From Chitinophaga silvatica (GTDB taxonomy: Bacteria > Bacteroidota > Bacteroidia > Chitinophagales > Chitinophagaceae): a DNA stretch of 64,000 nucleotides. A program made the translations under genes and the position numbers. Each line of letters begins with the position of its first letter. Positions within the stretch are counted from its first letter, which is position 1. The notes under the pieces are model-generated. The model was not told where the DNA came from, searched no databases, and saw only the letters and a program-made list of their open reading frames with translations. The stretch lies in contig NZ_QPMM01000012.1 in assembly GCF_003419895.1 (NCBI RefSeq), positions 124,001 through 188,000 of the forward strand, written 5' to 3'. Positions 50,262 to 59,654 of this stretch are shown here, in pieces.

Positions 50262-51286
50262 GCGCATTGAAGAACGACTTACTGCTTAAAGCCCTGAAAG
50301 GTGAAACTGTAGAACGCACTCCCGTGTGGATGATGCGTCAGGCTGGCCGTTATTTGCCCGATTATATTAAACTGCGTGACAAATACTCTTTCTTTGAGCG
50401 CTGCGAAAATCCGGAATTAGCAACCGAAATAACAGTAATGCCTGTTGATCAGGTTGGTGTGGATGCTGCTATTATCTTCTCTGATATTCTGGTAGTTCCT
50501 CAGGCTATGGGATTGGAAGTTCAACTCGTGGAAAAAGTAGGACCTCTTCTTCCTAATCCTATTAAAACAGCTGCTGATCTGCAACGTGTTTGCGTACCTG
50601 ATGTTCAGGAACGTTTGCACTATGTATTTGATGCACTGAAATTAACCAAACAAACTTTAGCTGGCCGCGTACCACTTATTGGTTTCGCTGGTGCGCCATG
50701 GACTATCCTCTGCTATATGGTGCAAGGTAAAGGCTCTAAAACTTTTGATGAAGCAAAAGCCTTTTGCTACCAACAACCAGCAGTAGCACATCAGCTTCTG
50801 CAAATGATCACCGATACAACCATCGCTTATCTGAAAGCACAGGTTGCAGCAGGTGCCGATACCGTCCAAATCTTCGACTCCTGGGGCGGATTACTGAGTC
50901 CACAAGACTTCGAAGTCTTCTCCCTCCACTACATCAGACAGATCGTTGCAGTAATGAAAGACATTTGCCCTACCATCATATTTGCCAAAGGTGCCTGGTT
51001 TGCACTGGAGGATATGGCCGCAACCGGGGCTCATGGCCTGGGGATCGACTGGTGCATTAAACCGGATCTTGCCCGCCAGTTTGCCGGCGAAAATATTGCA
51101 TTGCAAGGAAATTTCGATCCGGCTAAGTTGCTGGCTCCTATTCCTGAAATTGAGAAATCAGTAAAAGAAATGCTGAAAGGCTTTGGCCGTCAGCGTTATA
51201 TTGCTAACCTGGGTCATGGTATTTTACCTAATGTACCGGTAGCTCATGCCAAAGCATTTGTAGAAACTGTAAAAGCACACGGTTAA
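50258..51286 (+). CDS. hemE: Uroporphyrinogen decarboxylase
   Basis: A 342-residue enzyme that removes four carboxyl groups to give coproporphyrinogen III. PVWMMRQAGRYLPDYIKLR (about residues 21-39) is the signature, and the catalytic Asp is in IIFSDILVVPQAMG. FAGAPWTILCYMVQGKGSK and VQIFDSWGGLLSP are conserved. Starts in an ATGA overlap with hemD, ends 5 nt before hemF. Confidence 0.97.
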   Translation: MSALKNDLLLKALKGETVERTPVWMMRQAGRYLPDYIKLRDKYSFFERCENPELATEITVMPVDQVGVDAAIIFSDILVVPQAMGLEVQLVEKVGPLLPNPIKTAADLQRVCVPDVQERLHYVFDALKLTKQTLAGRVPLIGFAGAPWTILCYMVQGKGSKTFDEAKAFCYQQPAVAHQLLQMITDTTIAYLKAQVAAGADTVQIFDSWGGLLSPQDFEVFSLHYIRQIVAVMKDICPTIIFAKGAWFALEDMAATGAHGLGIDWCIKPDLARQFAGENIALQGNFDPAKLLAPIPEIEKSVKEMLKGFGRQRYIANLGHGILPNVPVAHAKAFVETVKAHG

Positions 51287-51291
51287 GCATC

Positions 51292-52203
51292 ATGATTATT
51301 AAAGATTCGTTCATATCATTTATTCACGGATTACAGGATGAAATCTGTGCAGCTTTTGAAAAGATTGATGGTAAAGCAACCTTTCGTGAAGACCTGTGGC
51401 AGCGCCCAGGCGGCGGTGGGGGTAAAACCCGTACCATCGGCGATGGGAATGTTTTTGAAAAAGGTGGCGTGAGTACTTCCGTAGTACACGGACTACTTCC
51501 TGAAGCAATGGCACAACAATTTGGAGTGACCAACAGCCAGTTTATGGCTTGTGGCATTTCATTGGTGATGCACCCGGTAAATCCTTTCGTGCCTACCGTA
51601 CATGCCAACTTCCGTTATTTCGAACTGTATAACGAAGATGGTTCACTGAAAGATAGCTGGTTTGGTGGCGGAGCTGATCTGACCCCCTACTATCTCGAAG
51701 AGGCTGACGGACAACATTTTCATCAGATGTTTAAAGATGCCTGCGATCCTTTTGGTGCAGACCTTTATCCAAAATATAAACAACAATGCGATGAATATTT
51801 TGTAAACAGACATCGCAACAACGAAGCAAGAGGTATTGGTGGTATTTTTTATGACTACCTGCGCCCAAATGCTGATAAAGCTCCTGAAACACTGTTTGCA
51901 TTCTCAAAAGCCAATGGAGATGCATTCCTCAAAGCATATCTTCCTATCGTAGAAAAAACCATGAACCTCCAATATAACGATCAACATCGCGACTGGCAGG
52001 CATACAGACGAGGCAGATACGTGGAGTTTAATCTGATTCACGACAGAGGAACTTTATTTGGGTTGAAAACCAATGGCCGTACAGAATCTATCTTAATGAG
52101 TTTACCTCCGGTAGCACGATGGGAATATGATTTCCACCCTGAACAAGGAAGCCCCGAAGCTAAGATGGTGGAGTTTTTAGTACCTCGTAACTGGATTAAA
52201 TAA
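51292..52203 (+). CDS. hemF: Oxygen-dependent coproporphyrinogen III oxidase
   Basis: A 303-residue aerobic enzyme. WQRPGGGGGKTRTIGDGNVF, PTVHANFRYFEL and WFGGGADLTPYYL are diagnostic, and YVEFNLIHDRGTLFGL near residue 245 completes the active site. With the FAD-type protoporphyrinogen oxidase it indicates an oxygen-requiring late pathway; no hemN is seen in the window. Confidence 0.97.
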   Translation: MIIKDSFISFIHGLQDEICAAFEKIDGKATFREDLWQRPGGGGGKTRTIGDGNVFEKGGVSTSVVHGLLPEAMAQQFGVTNSQFMACGISLVMHPVNPFVPTVHANFRYFELYNEDGSLKDSWFGGGADLTPYYLEEADGQHFHQMFKDACDPFGADLYPKYKQQCDEYFVNRHRNNEARGIGGIFYDYLRPNADKAPETLFAFSKANGDAFLKAYLPIVEKTMNLQYNDQHRDWQAYRRGRYVEFNLIHDRGTLFGLKTNGRTESILMSLPPVARWEYDFHPEQGSPEAKMVEFLVPRNWIK

Positions 52204-52242
52204 GCTGACAAATTCAATATAAAAGCAAAAATTTTTATACAG

Positions 52243-53214
52243 ATGATCAGAAGAAACAGAATATTAAGAGTATCTCCCGCCATTCGTGCAATGGTTGCGG
52301 AAACAATATTAACGCCAAGTGATTTTATTGCACCGTTATTTGTAACCGAAGGAGAAAATGTGAAGGAAGAGATCAGCTCAATGCCAGGATATTTCAGATA
52401 TTCATTAGATCTTACTATTAAAGAAGCAAAAGAGCTCTGGGGCCTGGGCATTAAAAGTGTATTGCTTTTTGTTAAAGCACCAGACAGTGTAAAGGATAAT
52501 AAAGGCACTGAAGCCTATAACCCTGATGGCTTGATGCAAAGAGCTATCCGCGGTATCAAAAATGCCATTCCTGAAATGGTGGTAATGACCGATGTAGCTT
52601 TAGATCCTTACTCTTCATATGGCCATGATGGTATTGTGGAAGGTACTGAAATCGTTAATGACCCTACAGTTGAAGTACTGGCTAAAATGAGCTTAAGCCA
52701 TGCACAAGCCGGTGCCGATTTTGTTGCACCTAGCGATATGATGGATGGCCGTATTCTGGCAATCAGAAATATATTGGAAGAAAATGGTTTCGATAAAACA
52801 GGCATTATGGCCTACAGCGCTAAATATGCTTCCTGCTTTTACGGACCATTCAGAGATGCATTGGATTCGGCTCCGGGATTTGGTGATAAGAAAACCTATC
52901 AGATGGATTATGCCAACTCACGTGAAGCTATCAAGGAAACATTGATGGATGTTGAAGAAGGAGCAGATATTGTAATGGTTAAACCAGCAATGGCTTACTT
53001 AGATATCATGCGTATTCTGAAAGACCGTGTAACCGTACCAGTTAGCGCATATCATGTAAGCGGAGAATATGCTATGATTAAAGCTGCAGCAGAAAGAGGA
53101 TGGCTGGATGAAAATAAGGCAATTATCGAAAGCCTTACCAGCATCAAGCGTGCAGGTGCCGACCTGATCGCTACTTACTTTGCAAAAGATGCAGTAAAAT
53201 TGCTAAATAAATAA
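52243..53214 (+). CDS. hemB: Delta-aminolevulinic acid dehydratase (porphobilinogen synthase)
   Basis: A 323-residue enzyme that joins two aminolevulinate molecules. The two Schiff-base lysines are in YSAKYASCFYGPFRDAL (about residue 196) and VMVKPAMAYLDI (about 249). LVTEGENVKEEISSMPG at the active-site entrance is normal. The zinc Cys triad is replaced by the Asp/Ala-rich DVALDPYSSYGHDG, so it is the magnesium-dependent type. 39 nt after hemF. Confidence 0.97.
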   Translation: MIRRNRILRVSPAIRAMVAETILTPSDFIAPLFVTEGENVKEEISSMPGYFRYSLDLTIKEAKELWGLGIKSVLLFVKAPDSVKDNKGTEAYNPDGLMQRAIRGIKNAIPEMVVMTDVALDPYSSYGHDGIVEGTEIVNDPTVEVLAKMSLSHAQAGADFVAPSDMMDGRILAIRNILEENGFDKTGIMAYSAKYASCFYGPFRDALDSAPGFGDKKTYQMDYANSREAIKETLMDVEEGADIVMVKPAMAYLDIMRILKDRVTVPVSAYHVSGEYAMIKAAAERGWLDENKAIIESLTSIKRAGADLIATYFAKDAVKLLNK

Positions 53215-53241
53215 AAGTTATCATTCTCAAAACAAACCAGG

Positions 53242-54528
53242 ATGTACAGCAAAAGTGAAATGTTATTCGGGAAAGCTAAACAGGTAATTCCCGGCGGCGT
53301 AAACTCTCCCGTACGCGCGTTCAAAAGTGTTGGCGGTGTGCCCGTTTTCATGGAAAGGGCCAAAGGCGCTTATATGTACGATGTAGACGGAAACAAGTAT
53401 ATCGATTATATCAACTCCTGGGGACCAATGATTCTTGGTCATGCATACGAACCTGTTGTGAAAGCAATTCAGGAATATGCTACTTACTCTACTTCTTTCG
53501 GCGCTCCTACTGAACTGGAAATAAAAATTGCTGAGCTCATTGTTGGCATGGTGCCCAACATTGATATGATTCGTATGGTGAATTCCGGTACTGAAGCCTG
53601 CATGACAGCAATCAGACTAGCCAGAGGATACTCAGGACGCAATAAATTCATCAAATTTGAAGGTTGCTACCACGGACATGCTGATGCATTCCTGGTTAGT
53701 GCCGGTAGTGGTGTTGCCACGCTGGGAATTCAATCTGTTCCTGGTGTAACTGCCTCTGTTGCAGAAGATACTTTAACTGCTCCGTATAATAACTTACCAG
53801 CTGTGGAACAACTGATAGCCGAACATCCTGATGAAATCGCAGCTATCATCGTTGAACCTATTGCCGGTAACATGGGTTGTATTCTGCCTCAGCCAGGATT
53901 TCTGGAAGGACTCAGACAACTCTGTGATGCTAATAATATCCTGCTCATTTTTGATGAAGTGATGACCGGATTCAGATTAGCACGCGGAGGCGCTCAGGAA
54001 TTATTAGGCATCAGAGCCGACCTGGTTACATTTGGTAAAATCATTGGCGCTGGAATGCCAGTAGGTGCAGTTGCAGGACCAAAAGCCATTATGGAACATC
54101 TTGCACCAGCAGGTAAAGTATATCAGGCTGGTACCTTAAGCGGTAATCCTATTGCAATGATTTCAGGCTACACATTACTGCAGACGCTCAATGATAATCC
54201 TGTTATTTATCAACAACTTCAGGAAAAATCTGAATACCTGGTAAACGGACTCAAAGAAGCGTTTGGTGCCGCAGGCGTTGTACACAGCATCAACCACATT
54301 GGTTCTATGCTGAGCGCACATTTTGCAGAATATCCTATCGTAGATTTTACATCTGCGTCAGGTGCTAACAACGAGTTATTTAAGCGCTTCTTCCATGCAA
54401 TGCTGGAACGTGGTGTATATTTACCACCATCGGCCTTCGAAAGCTGGTTTATGAGCAATGCGCTTACTACCGAAGACCTCGATGCTACAATTGCTGCTGC
54501 TAAAGCTGCAATGCAGGCTATTAAATAG
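53242..54528 (+). CDS. hemL: Glutamate-1-semialdehyde 2,1-aminomutase
   Basis: A 428-residue PLP enzyme that makes 5-aminolevulinate. PGGVNSPVRAFKSVGGVP near the N-terminus, MVNSGTEACMTAIRLARGY, KFEGCYHGHADAFLV and FDEVMTGFRLARGG are conserved, and the PLP lysine is in TFGKIIGAGMPVGA (about residue 266). Last gene of the operon, closed by a strong terminator. Confidence 0.97.
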   Translation: MYSKSEMLFGKAKQVIPGGVNSPVRAFKSVGGVPVFMERAKGAYMYDVDGNKYIDYINSWGPMILGHAYEPVVKAIQEYATYSTSFGAPTELEIKIAELIVGMVPNIDMIRMVNSGTEACMTAIRLARGYSGRNKFIKFEGCYHGHADAFLVSAGSGVATLGIQSVPGVTASVAEDTLTAPYNNLPAVEQLIAEHPDEIAAIIVEPIAGNMGCILPQPGFLEGLRQLCDANNILLIFDEVMTGFRLARGGAQELLGIRADLVTFGKIIGAGMPVGAVAGPKAIMEHLAPAGKVYQAGTLSGNPIAMISGYTLLQTLNDNPVIYQQLQEKSEYLVNGLKEAFGAAGVVHSINHIGSMLSAHFAEYPIVDFTSASGANNELFKRFFHAMLERGVYLPPSAFESWFMSNALTTEDLDATIAAAKAAMQAIK

Positions 54529-54556
54529 TTAACATTTCAATCCTTGTGCAGAGTGG

Positions 54557-54592
54557 AAAGGGCTAACCAGATTTATTTCCGGTTAGCCCTTT
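54557..54592 (+). terminator. Terminator of the hem operon
   Basis: 12-bp stem AAAGGGCTAACC/GGTTAGCCCTTT and T-rich tail. The GGGCTAACC/GGTTAGCCC core is shared with the two hairpins around 35-36 kb. Confidence 0.9.
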
Positions 54593-54603
54593 ATTATTTT
54601 ACT

Positions 54604-54683
54604 TAGCTCGCGTTGCTCGCTTGTTTCTCGCAAAGGAGCATAAGAAGCAAGAGGCATAAGGATCGAAGCGGATATTTTTTAGA
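54604..54683 (+). repeat. Single arm of the stop-to-stop palindromic element
   Basis: About 80 nt matching the left arm of the element at 23939 (TAGCTCGCGTTGCTCGC at the start, CATAAGAAGCAAGAGGCATA in the middle, AGCGGATATTTTTTAGAA at the end) with a few changes and one deletion. No matching second arm follows. It lies after the hem terminator and not between convergent genes. The remaining 155 nt to the next gene hold only its promoter. Confidence 0.8.
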
Positions 54684-54802
54684 ATAGTTGTTTTGTTGAG
54701 TTATTGAATTGATGTTTGGTGGATTATAAATTGATAACCCCATTTTTTACTTCTTGGGTGTTACCATTTTCTTTTCTGAATTACCGTTCACAACAAAGCA
54801 AT

Positions 54803-54831
54803 TTTGTACTTAACAAAAAATATTAATTTTG
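54803..54831 (+). promoter_or_regulatory. Promoter of the efflux-linked small gene
   Basis: TTTG (54803-54806), 17 nt, TAATTTTG (54824-54831), the same spacing as the hemA promoter. The box ends 7 nt before the ATG. Confidence 0.65.
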
Positions 54832-54838
54832 TTGACTG

Positions 54839-55264
54839 ATGAATTTGAAGGTTTCAAATATTAGACGTCGAATAATGGTAACAATGCTATTGTTCCTCCA
54901 GTTAATGGCAGGGATGATACCTACTTTTGCCGCTCATCGTCAGTTAACCCTTCATCATAACCAGTTAAGAGTTCAGGCAACGGAAGACAGGCTGCAAAAC
55001 CTGCTTAACAGCATTCCAATTCATCTCGAAGCAGACGATGATGGAATAGACACCTGGCACCTTACCAAAAACAGGCGCAAAACCCGTTATTACATCTCTG
55101 CTAATGCTCCACAGGTAAGTACACCTACCAGAATTGTATATCTGGATACTAACCTTTCGGCCAATAGCATCTATCATCCTGTTGATAAAACAGGAGAATA
55201 TCAAAAACAAAAATCATTTCTCCCCGCATATTATTCCTTTCTCTTCAGGTTTAAACCCTTTTGA
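54839..55264 (+). CDS. Small exported protein of unknown function ahead of the efflux operon
   Basis: A 141-residue protein: positively charged start (SNIRRRI), hydrophobic signal segment MVTMLLFLQLMAGMIPTF with a likely cleavage after FAA at about residue 32, then a polar, basic mature part with no known domain (HLEADDDGIDTWHLTKNRRK, TRIVYLDTNLSANS) and an aromatic-basic end YYSFLFRFKPF. The strong promoter and signal peptide make it a real gene. It precedes the RND pump genes by 125 nt on the same strand; an accessory role is possible but unproven. Confidence 0.6.
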   Translation: MNLKVSNIRRRIMVTMLLFLQLMAGMIPTFAAHRQLTLHHNQLRVQATEDRLQNLLNSIPIHLEADDDGIDTWHLTKNRRKTRYYISANAPQVSTPTRIVYLDTNLSANSIYHPVDKTGEYQKQKSFLPAYYSFLFRFKPF

Positions 55265-55389
55265 TTCTGTTTAATATTTATTAATCCTATTTCTTTTAAA
55301 ACAAAACTGATATTCTCTTCAAAAAAGGGAGTATTAAAGTATTTGTATTCACTATTTCCGTGAGTGCACGGATCAATAATGCAATAAAT

Positions 55390-56505
55390 ATGAATCAATA
55401 TACCGGGATCATTGTATCGCTGGCTGCTCTATTCATGGCTGGTTGTGCCGCCAAAGGAGAAAATACAAACGAAGAAGATCTTAAAGTACTGCCAGTTACC
55501 ACTTTAGTAACTACCGACACCTCCCTGGATCGTAGTTATGTTGCCGATATTCAGGCTATTCAGAATGTTGAAATACGTGCCAGAGTTAATGGCTTTTTAG
55601 ATAAGATTTATGTAGATGAAGGACAGATTGTAACAAAAGGACAATTACTATTTGGTATCAGTGATGCCGAATATAAAGCGGAATTAACCAGAGCCAAGGC
55701 AGTACTTACAAGTTTGATTGCCGAAAGCAGATCAACAGCCCTGGAAGCTGAAAGAGTAAAACTGTTGGTTGATAAAAAAGTAATTGTCGCATCCGAACTG
55801 GAAGTTGTAAATGCCAAATTAGCCGCTGCTGAAGCAAAAATTGAAGAGGCCCGCTCTGCCGTTGCAAATGCAGAAATGCATCTTTCATTCACCAGTGTAC
55901 GCGCCCCTTTCGATGGAATTATAGATAGAATTCCGCTGAAGAAAGGTAGTCTTATTTCTGAAGGATCTTTATTGACAAGCGTTTCAGACACACGTGAGAT
56001 CTATGCATATTTTAATGTTTCTGAAACAGAATACCTTCAATACAATAAATCAGTTTCAAAATCACCTCAAAACCAGCAGGTAGCATTGGTATTGGCCGAT
56101 GGCAGCGACTATGTACATTCAGGCCATATCGAAACAGTGGAGGCCGAGTTTGAAGAAAACACCGGTTCCATCGCTTTCAGAGCTAAATTTCCTAACCCAT
56201 CGGGCTTACTGAAACATAATGCCAGCGGGAAAGTAAAACTAACCACAGACGTTGACAGCGCTGTTATCATTCCACAAAAAGCTGTATTTGAAATGCAGGA
56301 CAAAAACTATGTTTTTGTAGTGGATGCCTCCAACAAAGTGAAGATGAAAAACTTTGTACCACAGGCCAGATTTGCACATTTCTATATCGTGCAATCAGGA
56401 CTTCAGCCTGGAGAACGCATCGTTTGTGAAGGGGTCCGTAATATTCGTGACGGCCTGCAAATAACGCCACGAAAGGTACCTATGGATAGTTTACTTAGCT
56501 TATAA
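55390..56505 (+). CDS. RND efflux periplasmic adaptor (membrane fusion lipoprotein)
   Basis: A 371-residue adaptor linking the inner-membrane pump to the outer-membrane channel. Lipobox LFMAGC with Cys19 anchors it to the inner membrane. The lipoyl half-motifs IQNVEIRARVNGFLDKIYVD and VRAPFDGIIDRIPLKKGSLI flank an alpha-hairpin (about residues 95-150); a beta-barrel and membrane-proximal domain follow. I start at ATG 55390; the frame also opens at a GTG ten codons upstream. Twelve nt before the pump gene. Confidence 0.93.
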   Translation: MNQYTGIIVSLAALFMAGCAAKGENTNEEDLKVLPVTTLVTTDTSLDRSYVADIQAIQNVEIRARVNGFLDKIYVDEGQIVTKGQLLFGISDAEYKAELTRAKAVLTSLIAESRSTALEAERVKLLVDKKVIVASELEVVNAKLAAAEAKIEEARSAVANAEMHLSFTSVRAPFDGIIDRIPLKKGSLISEGSLLTSVSDTREIYAYFNVSETEYLQYNKSVSKSPQNQQVALVLADGSDYVHSGHIETVEAEFEENTGSIAFRAKFPNPSGLLKHNASGKVKLTTDVDSAVIIPQKAVFEMQDKNYVFVVDASNKVKMKNFVPQARFAHFYIVQSGLQPGERIVCEGVRNIRDGLQITPRKVPMDSLLSL

Positions 56506-56516
56506 ACCGAGGAAAA

Positions 56517-59500
56517 ATGTTTGAAATATTTATAAAAAGGCCAGTGCTATCACTGGTCATATCCCTCATTATTACATTGGTAGGGTTACTGGCACTCGTG
56601 TCTTTACCCGTCACCCAATTTCCCGACATTGTACCTCCGTCTGTTACCGTAACAGCAAAATATACCGGAGCCAATGCCGAAGTATCTGCAAAAGCAGTAT
56701 CCACTCCCCTCGAAAGAGCTATTAACGGAGTACCGGGAATGACCTATATGTCGTCCGTTTCCAGTAACGATGGTATCACCGTTATTCAAGTATTCTTTCA
56801 GGTAGGAACAGATCCCGACCAGGCAGCCGTAAACGTGCAAAACCGCGTTGCTACCATCATAGATGAATTGCCAGAAGAAGTTATTAAGGTGGGGGTTACA
56901 ACAGAAAAGGAAGTTAACAGTATGCTGTTGTACCTGAATATCATGAGCGAAGACACTACGCTGAATGAACAATTCATTTACAACTTTGCAGACATCAATG
57001 TACTTCAGGAACTAAAACGTATAGATGGCGTTGGTCGTGCCGAAATCATGGGTGCAAAAGAATATGCTATGCGCGTTTGGTTAAAACCCGACCGTATGCT
57101 TGCCTATAACGTTTCTGCCGATGATGTAATTAACGCCATACGCAAACAAAACATTGAAGCAGCTCCGGGAAAAACAGGTGAGAGCTCCGACAAAGATCCC
57201 AGAATGCTGCAATATGTTCTCAGATATACCGGTAAATTCTTTGAACCCGAACAATATGAAAAAATTATTTTAAAAGCCTCCCAGGATGGAGCCGTACTAC
57301 ACTTAAAAGATGTTGCCACCGTTGAATTTGGCTCCCTAACCTATAGCATGGTATCAAAAACAGATGGTAAGCCTTCTGCCTCCATCATGCTAAAACAAAG
57401 GCCCGGATCAAATGCCCGTGAGGTGATCAGCAATGTAAAATCCAAGATGGAAGAAATGAAAAAAACTTCCTTCCCTCCAGGAATGACCTATAACTTCAAT
57501 TATGATGTAAGTCGCTTCCTCGACGCATCTATTCATGAAGTGGTACGCACCCTGTTTGAAGCATTCCTTCTGGTATTTATTGTTGTATTTATTTTCCTGC
57601 AGGATTTCAGATCTACCCTCATTCCTGCTTTAGCCGTACCAGTAGCATTGATTGGAACATTAGCCTTTATGCAGATGATGGGCTTCTCCATTAACCTGCT
57701 AACCCTGTTTGCGCTGGTACTGGCAATTGGTATTGTGGTAGATAATGCTATCGTAGTGGTGGAGGCCGTCCATGTAAAAATGAGTGAAGAACACCTCTCT
57801 CCTATGGATGCAACACTTGCAGCCATGAAGGAGATTAGTGGCGCACTCGTAGCAATTACACTGGTTATGTCGGCCGTGTTTATTCCGGTGGCTTTCCTTT
57901 CGGGGCCTGTAGGAGTATTCTACAGGCAATTCTCTCTAACACTTGCTATTTCAATTGTAATATCTGGTATTAATGCAGTAACGTTAACGCCTGCACTTTG
58001 TGCTATTATGTTGAAGAATACACATGGTACAGAGAAGAAAGGATTATTGCAACGCTTCTTCAAAGGATTTAATAAAGGATATTCCAAAACTGAAAATAAA
58101 TATGCACAATTCATTCGTGCTATCGCCGGAAGACGTGTAATTACACTTGCCTGCCTGGTATTTTTCTTTATGGCAACCTGGGGAGTGAATGCGATTCTTC
58201 CTTCAGGATTTATTCCAACAGAGGATCAGGGAATGATTTATGTAAACGTTACCACACCACCAGGTGCAACTGTTGAACGTACAGAAGCCATTTTAGATGA
58301 AGTTGAAAAAATCGCGTCGGCTCTGAAAGAAGTAGAATCTGTTTCCACACTCGCCGGCTATAGTCTTGTGAATGAAGTAGCTGGTGCATCATACGGTATG
58401 GGAATGATTAACCTGCAACCATGGGAAGATCGTAAGGCTACTGTTGCAGAAATGATCCGGATTCTTCAGAAAAAAACAGCTGATATTGCAGATGCCAGCA
58501 TCGAATTTTTCCCACCACCTACCGTACCCGGATTCGGTAACTCCAGCGGTTTTGAACTACGGGTACTGGATAAAAGCGGAAGTGGGGATATTGAACAAAC
58601 AGCTAAGATTACAGAGCAGTTTATTGAATCACTAAAAAAACGACCTGAAATCAGCAGTGCATTTACTTCATTCGATGCTTCCTTCCCGCAATATCTGATC
58701 CATGTAGATCAGGCTATGGCTGCCAAGAAGGGAGTGAGCATTGAAAATGCAATGAATAACCTGCAAACCCTGATGGGTAGCTTTTATGCCTCCAACTTTA
58801 TTCGCTTTGGTCAGATGTATAAAGTAATGGTACAAGCCGACCCACACTACAGAGCTAAGCCGGAAGACTTACTTAAACTGCACGTGAAAAACGACAGAAA
58901 TGAGATGGTTTCATATGCCGATTTTGTGAAGCTCGAACGCGTTTATGGTCCTGAACAGCTTACCCGATACAATATGTATACCGCCGCCATGATTAATGGT
59001 GATGCGAAAGCAGGATATAGTAGCAGTCAGGCTATTGCGGCAGTACAGGAAGTAGCGGAAAAAGAATTACCAAGAGGATTTAGTTATGAGTGGAGCGGTA
59101 TGACACGTGAACAGATTTTATCAGGAAATCAGGCGGTCTGGATCTTCCTCATTGTATTGGTATTCGTGTATCTGTTACTGGCCGCGCAATACGAAAGCTT
59201 CCTGTTACCATTACCGGTATTACTTTCACTGCCAGCAGGTATTTTTGGCGCTTTCCTTTCTTTGAAACTATTAGGATTGGAGAATAACATTTATGCACAG
59301 GTAGCATTGGTTATGTTGATTGGGTTACTTGGTAAAAATGCGATTCTGATAGTTGAATTTGCGATTCTGAAAAACAAGCACGGAGCAAGTGTAATGGAAG
59401 CAGCTATCGAAGGTGCAGTATCCAGGCTACGCCCGATTCTTATGACTTCCTTTGCGTTTATTGCAGGTCTTATTCCACTATGTATTGCATCCGGTGCCGG

Positions 59501-59654
59501 TGCTATGGGTAACCGTTCTATTGGTACCGCAGCCGCCGGAGGAATGCTTATTGGAACATTATTCGGGGTGCTGGTGATACCAGGACTTTATGTACTATTT
59601 GCTTCCATGATTCGTAAAAAGCCTGTTACACTCAAAACATACACTAATGAATAA
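56517..59654 (+). CDS. RND efflux pump, HAE1 family (AcrB-like)
   Basis: A 1045-residue inner-membrane proton-driven exporter of hydrophobic and amphiphilic compounds. Twelve helices, two large periplasmic loops. FIKRPVLSLVISLIITLVGL starts helix 1. The proton-relay acidic pair of helix 4 is in ALVLAIGIVVDNAIVVVEAV (about residues 400-420), and ILPSGFIPTEDQGMIYVNV opens the second half. ALVMLIGLLGKNAILIVEF carries the helix 10 lysine. Length and order match multidrug HAE1 pumps. Substrates unknown. RBS GAGGAAAA is present. Confidence 0.96.
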   Translation: MFEIFIKRPVLSLVISLIITLVGLLALVSLPVTQFPDIVPPSVTVTAKYTGANAEVSAKAVSTPLERAINGVPGMTYMSSVSSNDGITVIQVFFQVGTDPDQAAVNVQNRVATIIDELPEEVIKVGVTTEKEVNSMLLYLNIMSEDTTLNEQFIYNFADINVLQELKRIDGVGRAEIMGAKEYAMRVWLKPDRMLAYNVSADDVINAIRKQNIEAAPGKTGESSDKDPRMLQYVLRYTGKFFEPEQYEKIILKASQDGAVLHLKDVATVEFGSLTYSMVSKTDGKPSASIMLKQRPGSNAREVISNVKSKMEEMKKTSFPPGMTYNFNYDVSRFLDASIHEVVRTLFEAFLLVFIVVFIFLQDFRSTLIPALAVPVALIGTLAFMQMMGFSINLLTLFALVLAIGIVVDNAIVVVEAVHVKMSEEHLSPMDATLAAMKEISGALVAITLVMSAVFIPVAFLSGPVGVFYRQFSLTLAISIVISGINAVTLTPALCAIMLKNTHGTEKKGLLQRFFKGFNKGYSKTENKYAQFIRAIAGRRVITLACLVFFFMATWGVNAILPSGFIPTEDQGMIYVNVTTPPGATVERTEAILDEVEKIASALKEVESVSTLAGYSLVNEVAGASYGMGMINLQPWEDRKATVAEMIRILQKKTADIADASIEFFPPPTVPGFGNSSGFELRVLDKSGSGDIEQTAKITEQFIESLKKRPEISSAFTSFDASFPQYLIHVDQAMAAKKGVSIENAMNNLQTLMGSFYASNFIRFGQMYKVMVQADPHYRAKPEDLLKLHVKNDRNEMVSYADFVKLERVYGPEQLTRYNMYTAAMINGDAKAGYSSSQAIAAVQEVAEKELPRGFSYEWSGMTREQILSGNQAVWIFLIVLVFVYLLLAAQYESFLLPLPVLLSLPAGIFGAFLSLKLLGLENNIYAQVALVMLIGLLGKNAILIVEFAILKNKHGASVMEAAIEGAVSRLRPILMTSFAFIAGLIPLCIASGAGAMGNRSIGTAAAGGMLIGTLFGVLVIPGLYVLFASMIRKKPVTLKTYTNE

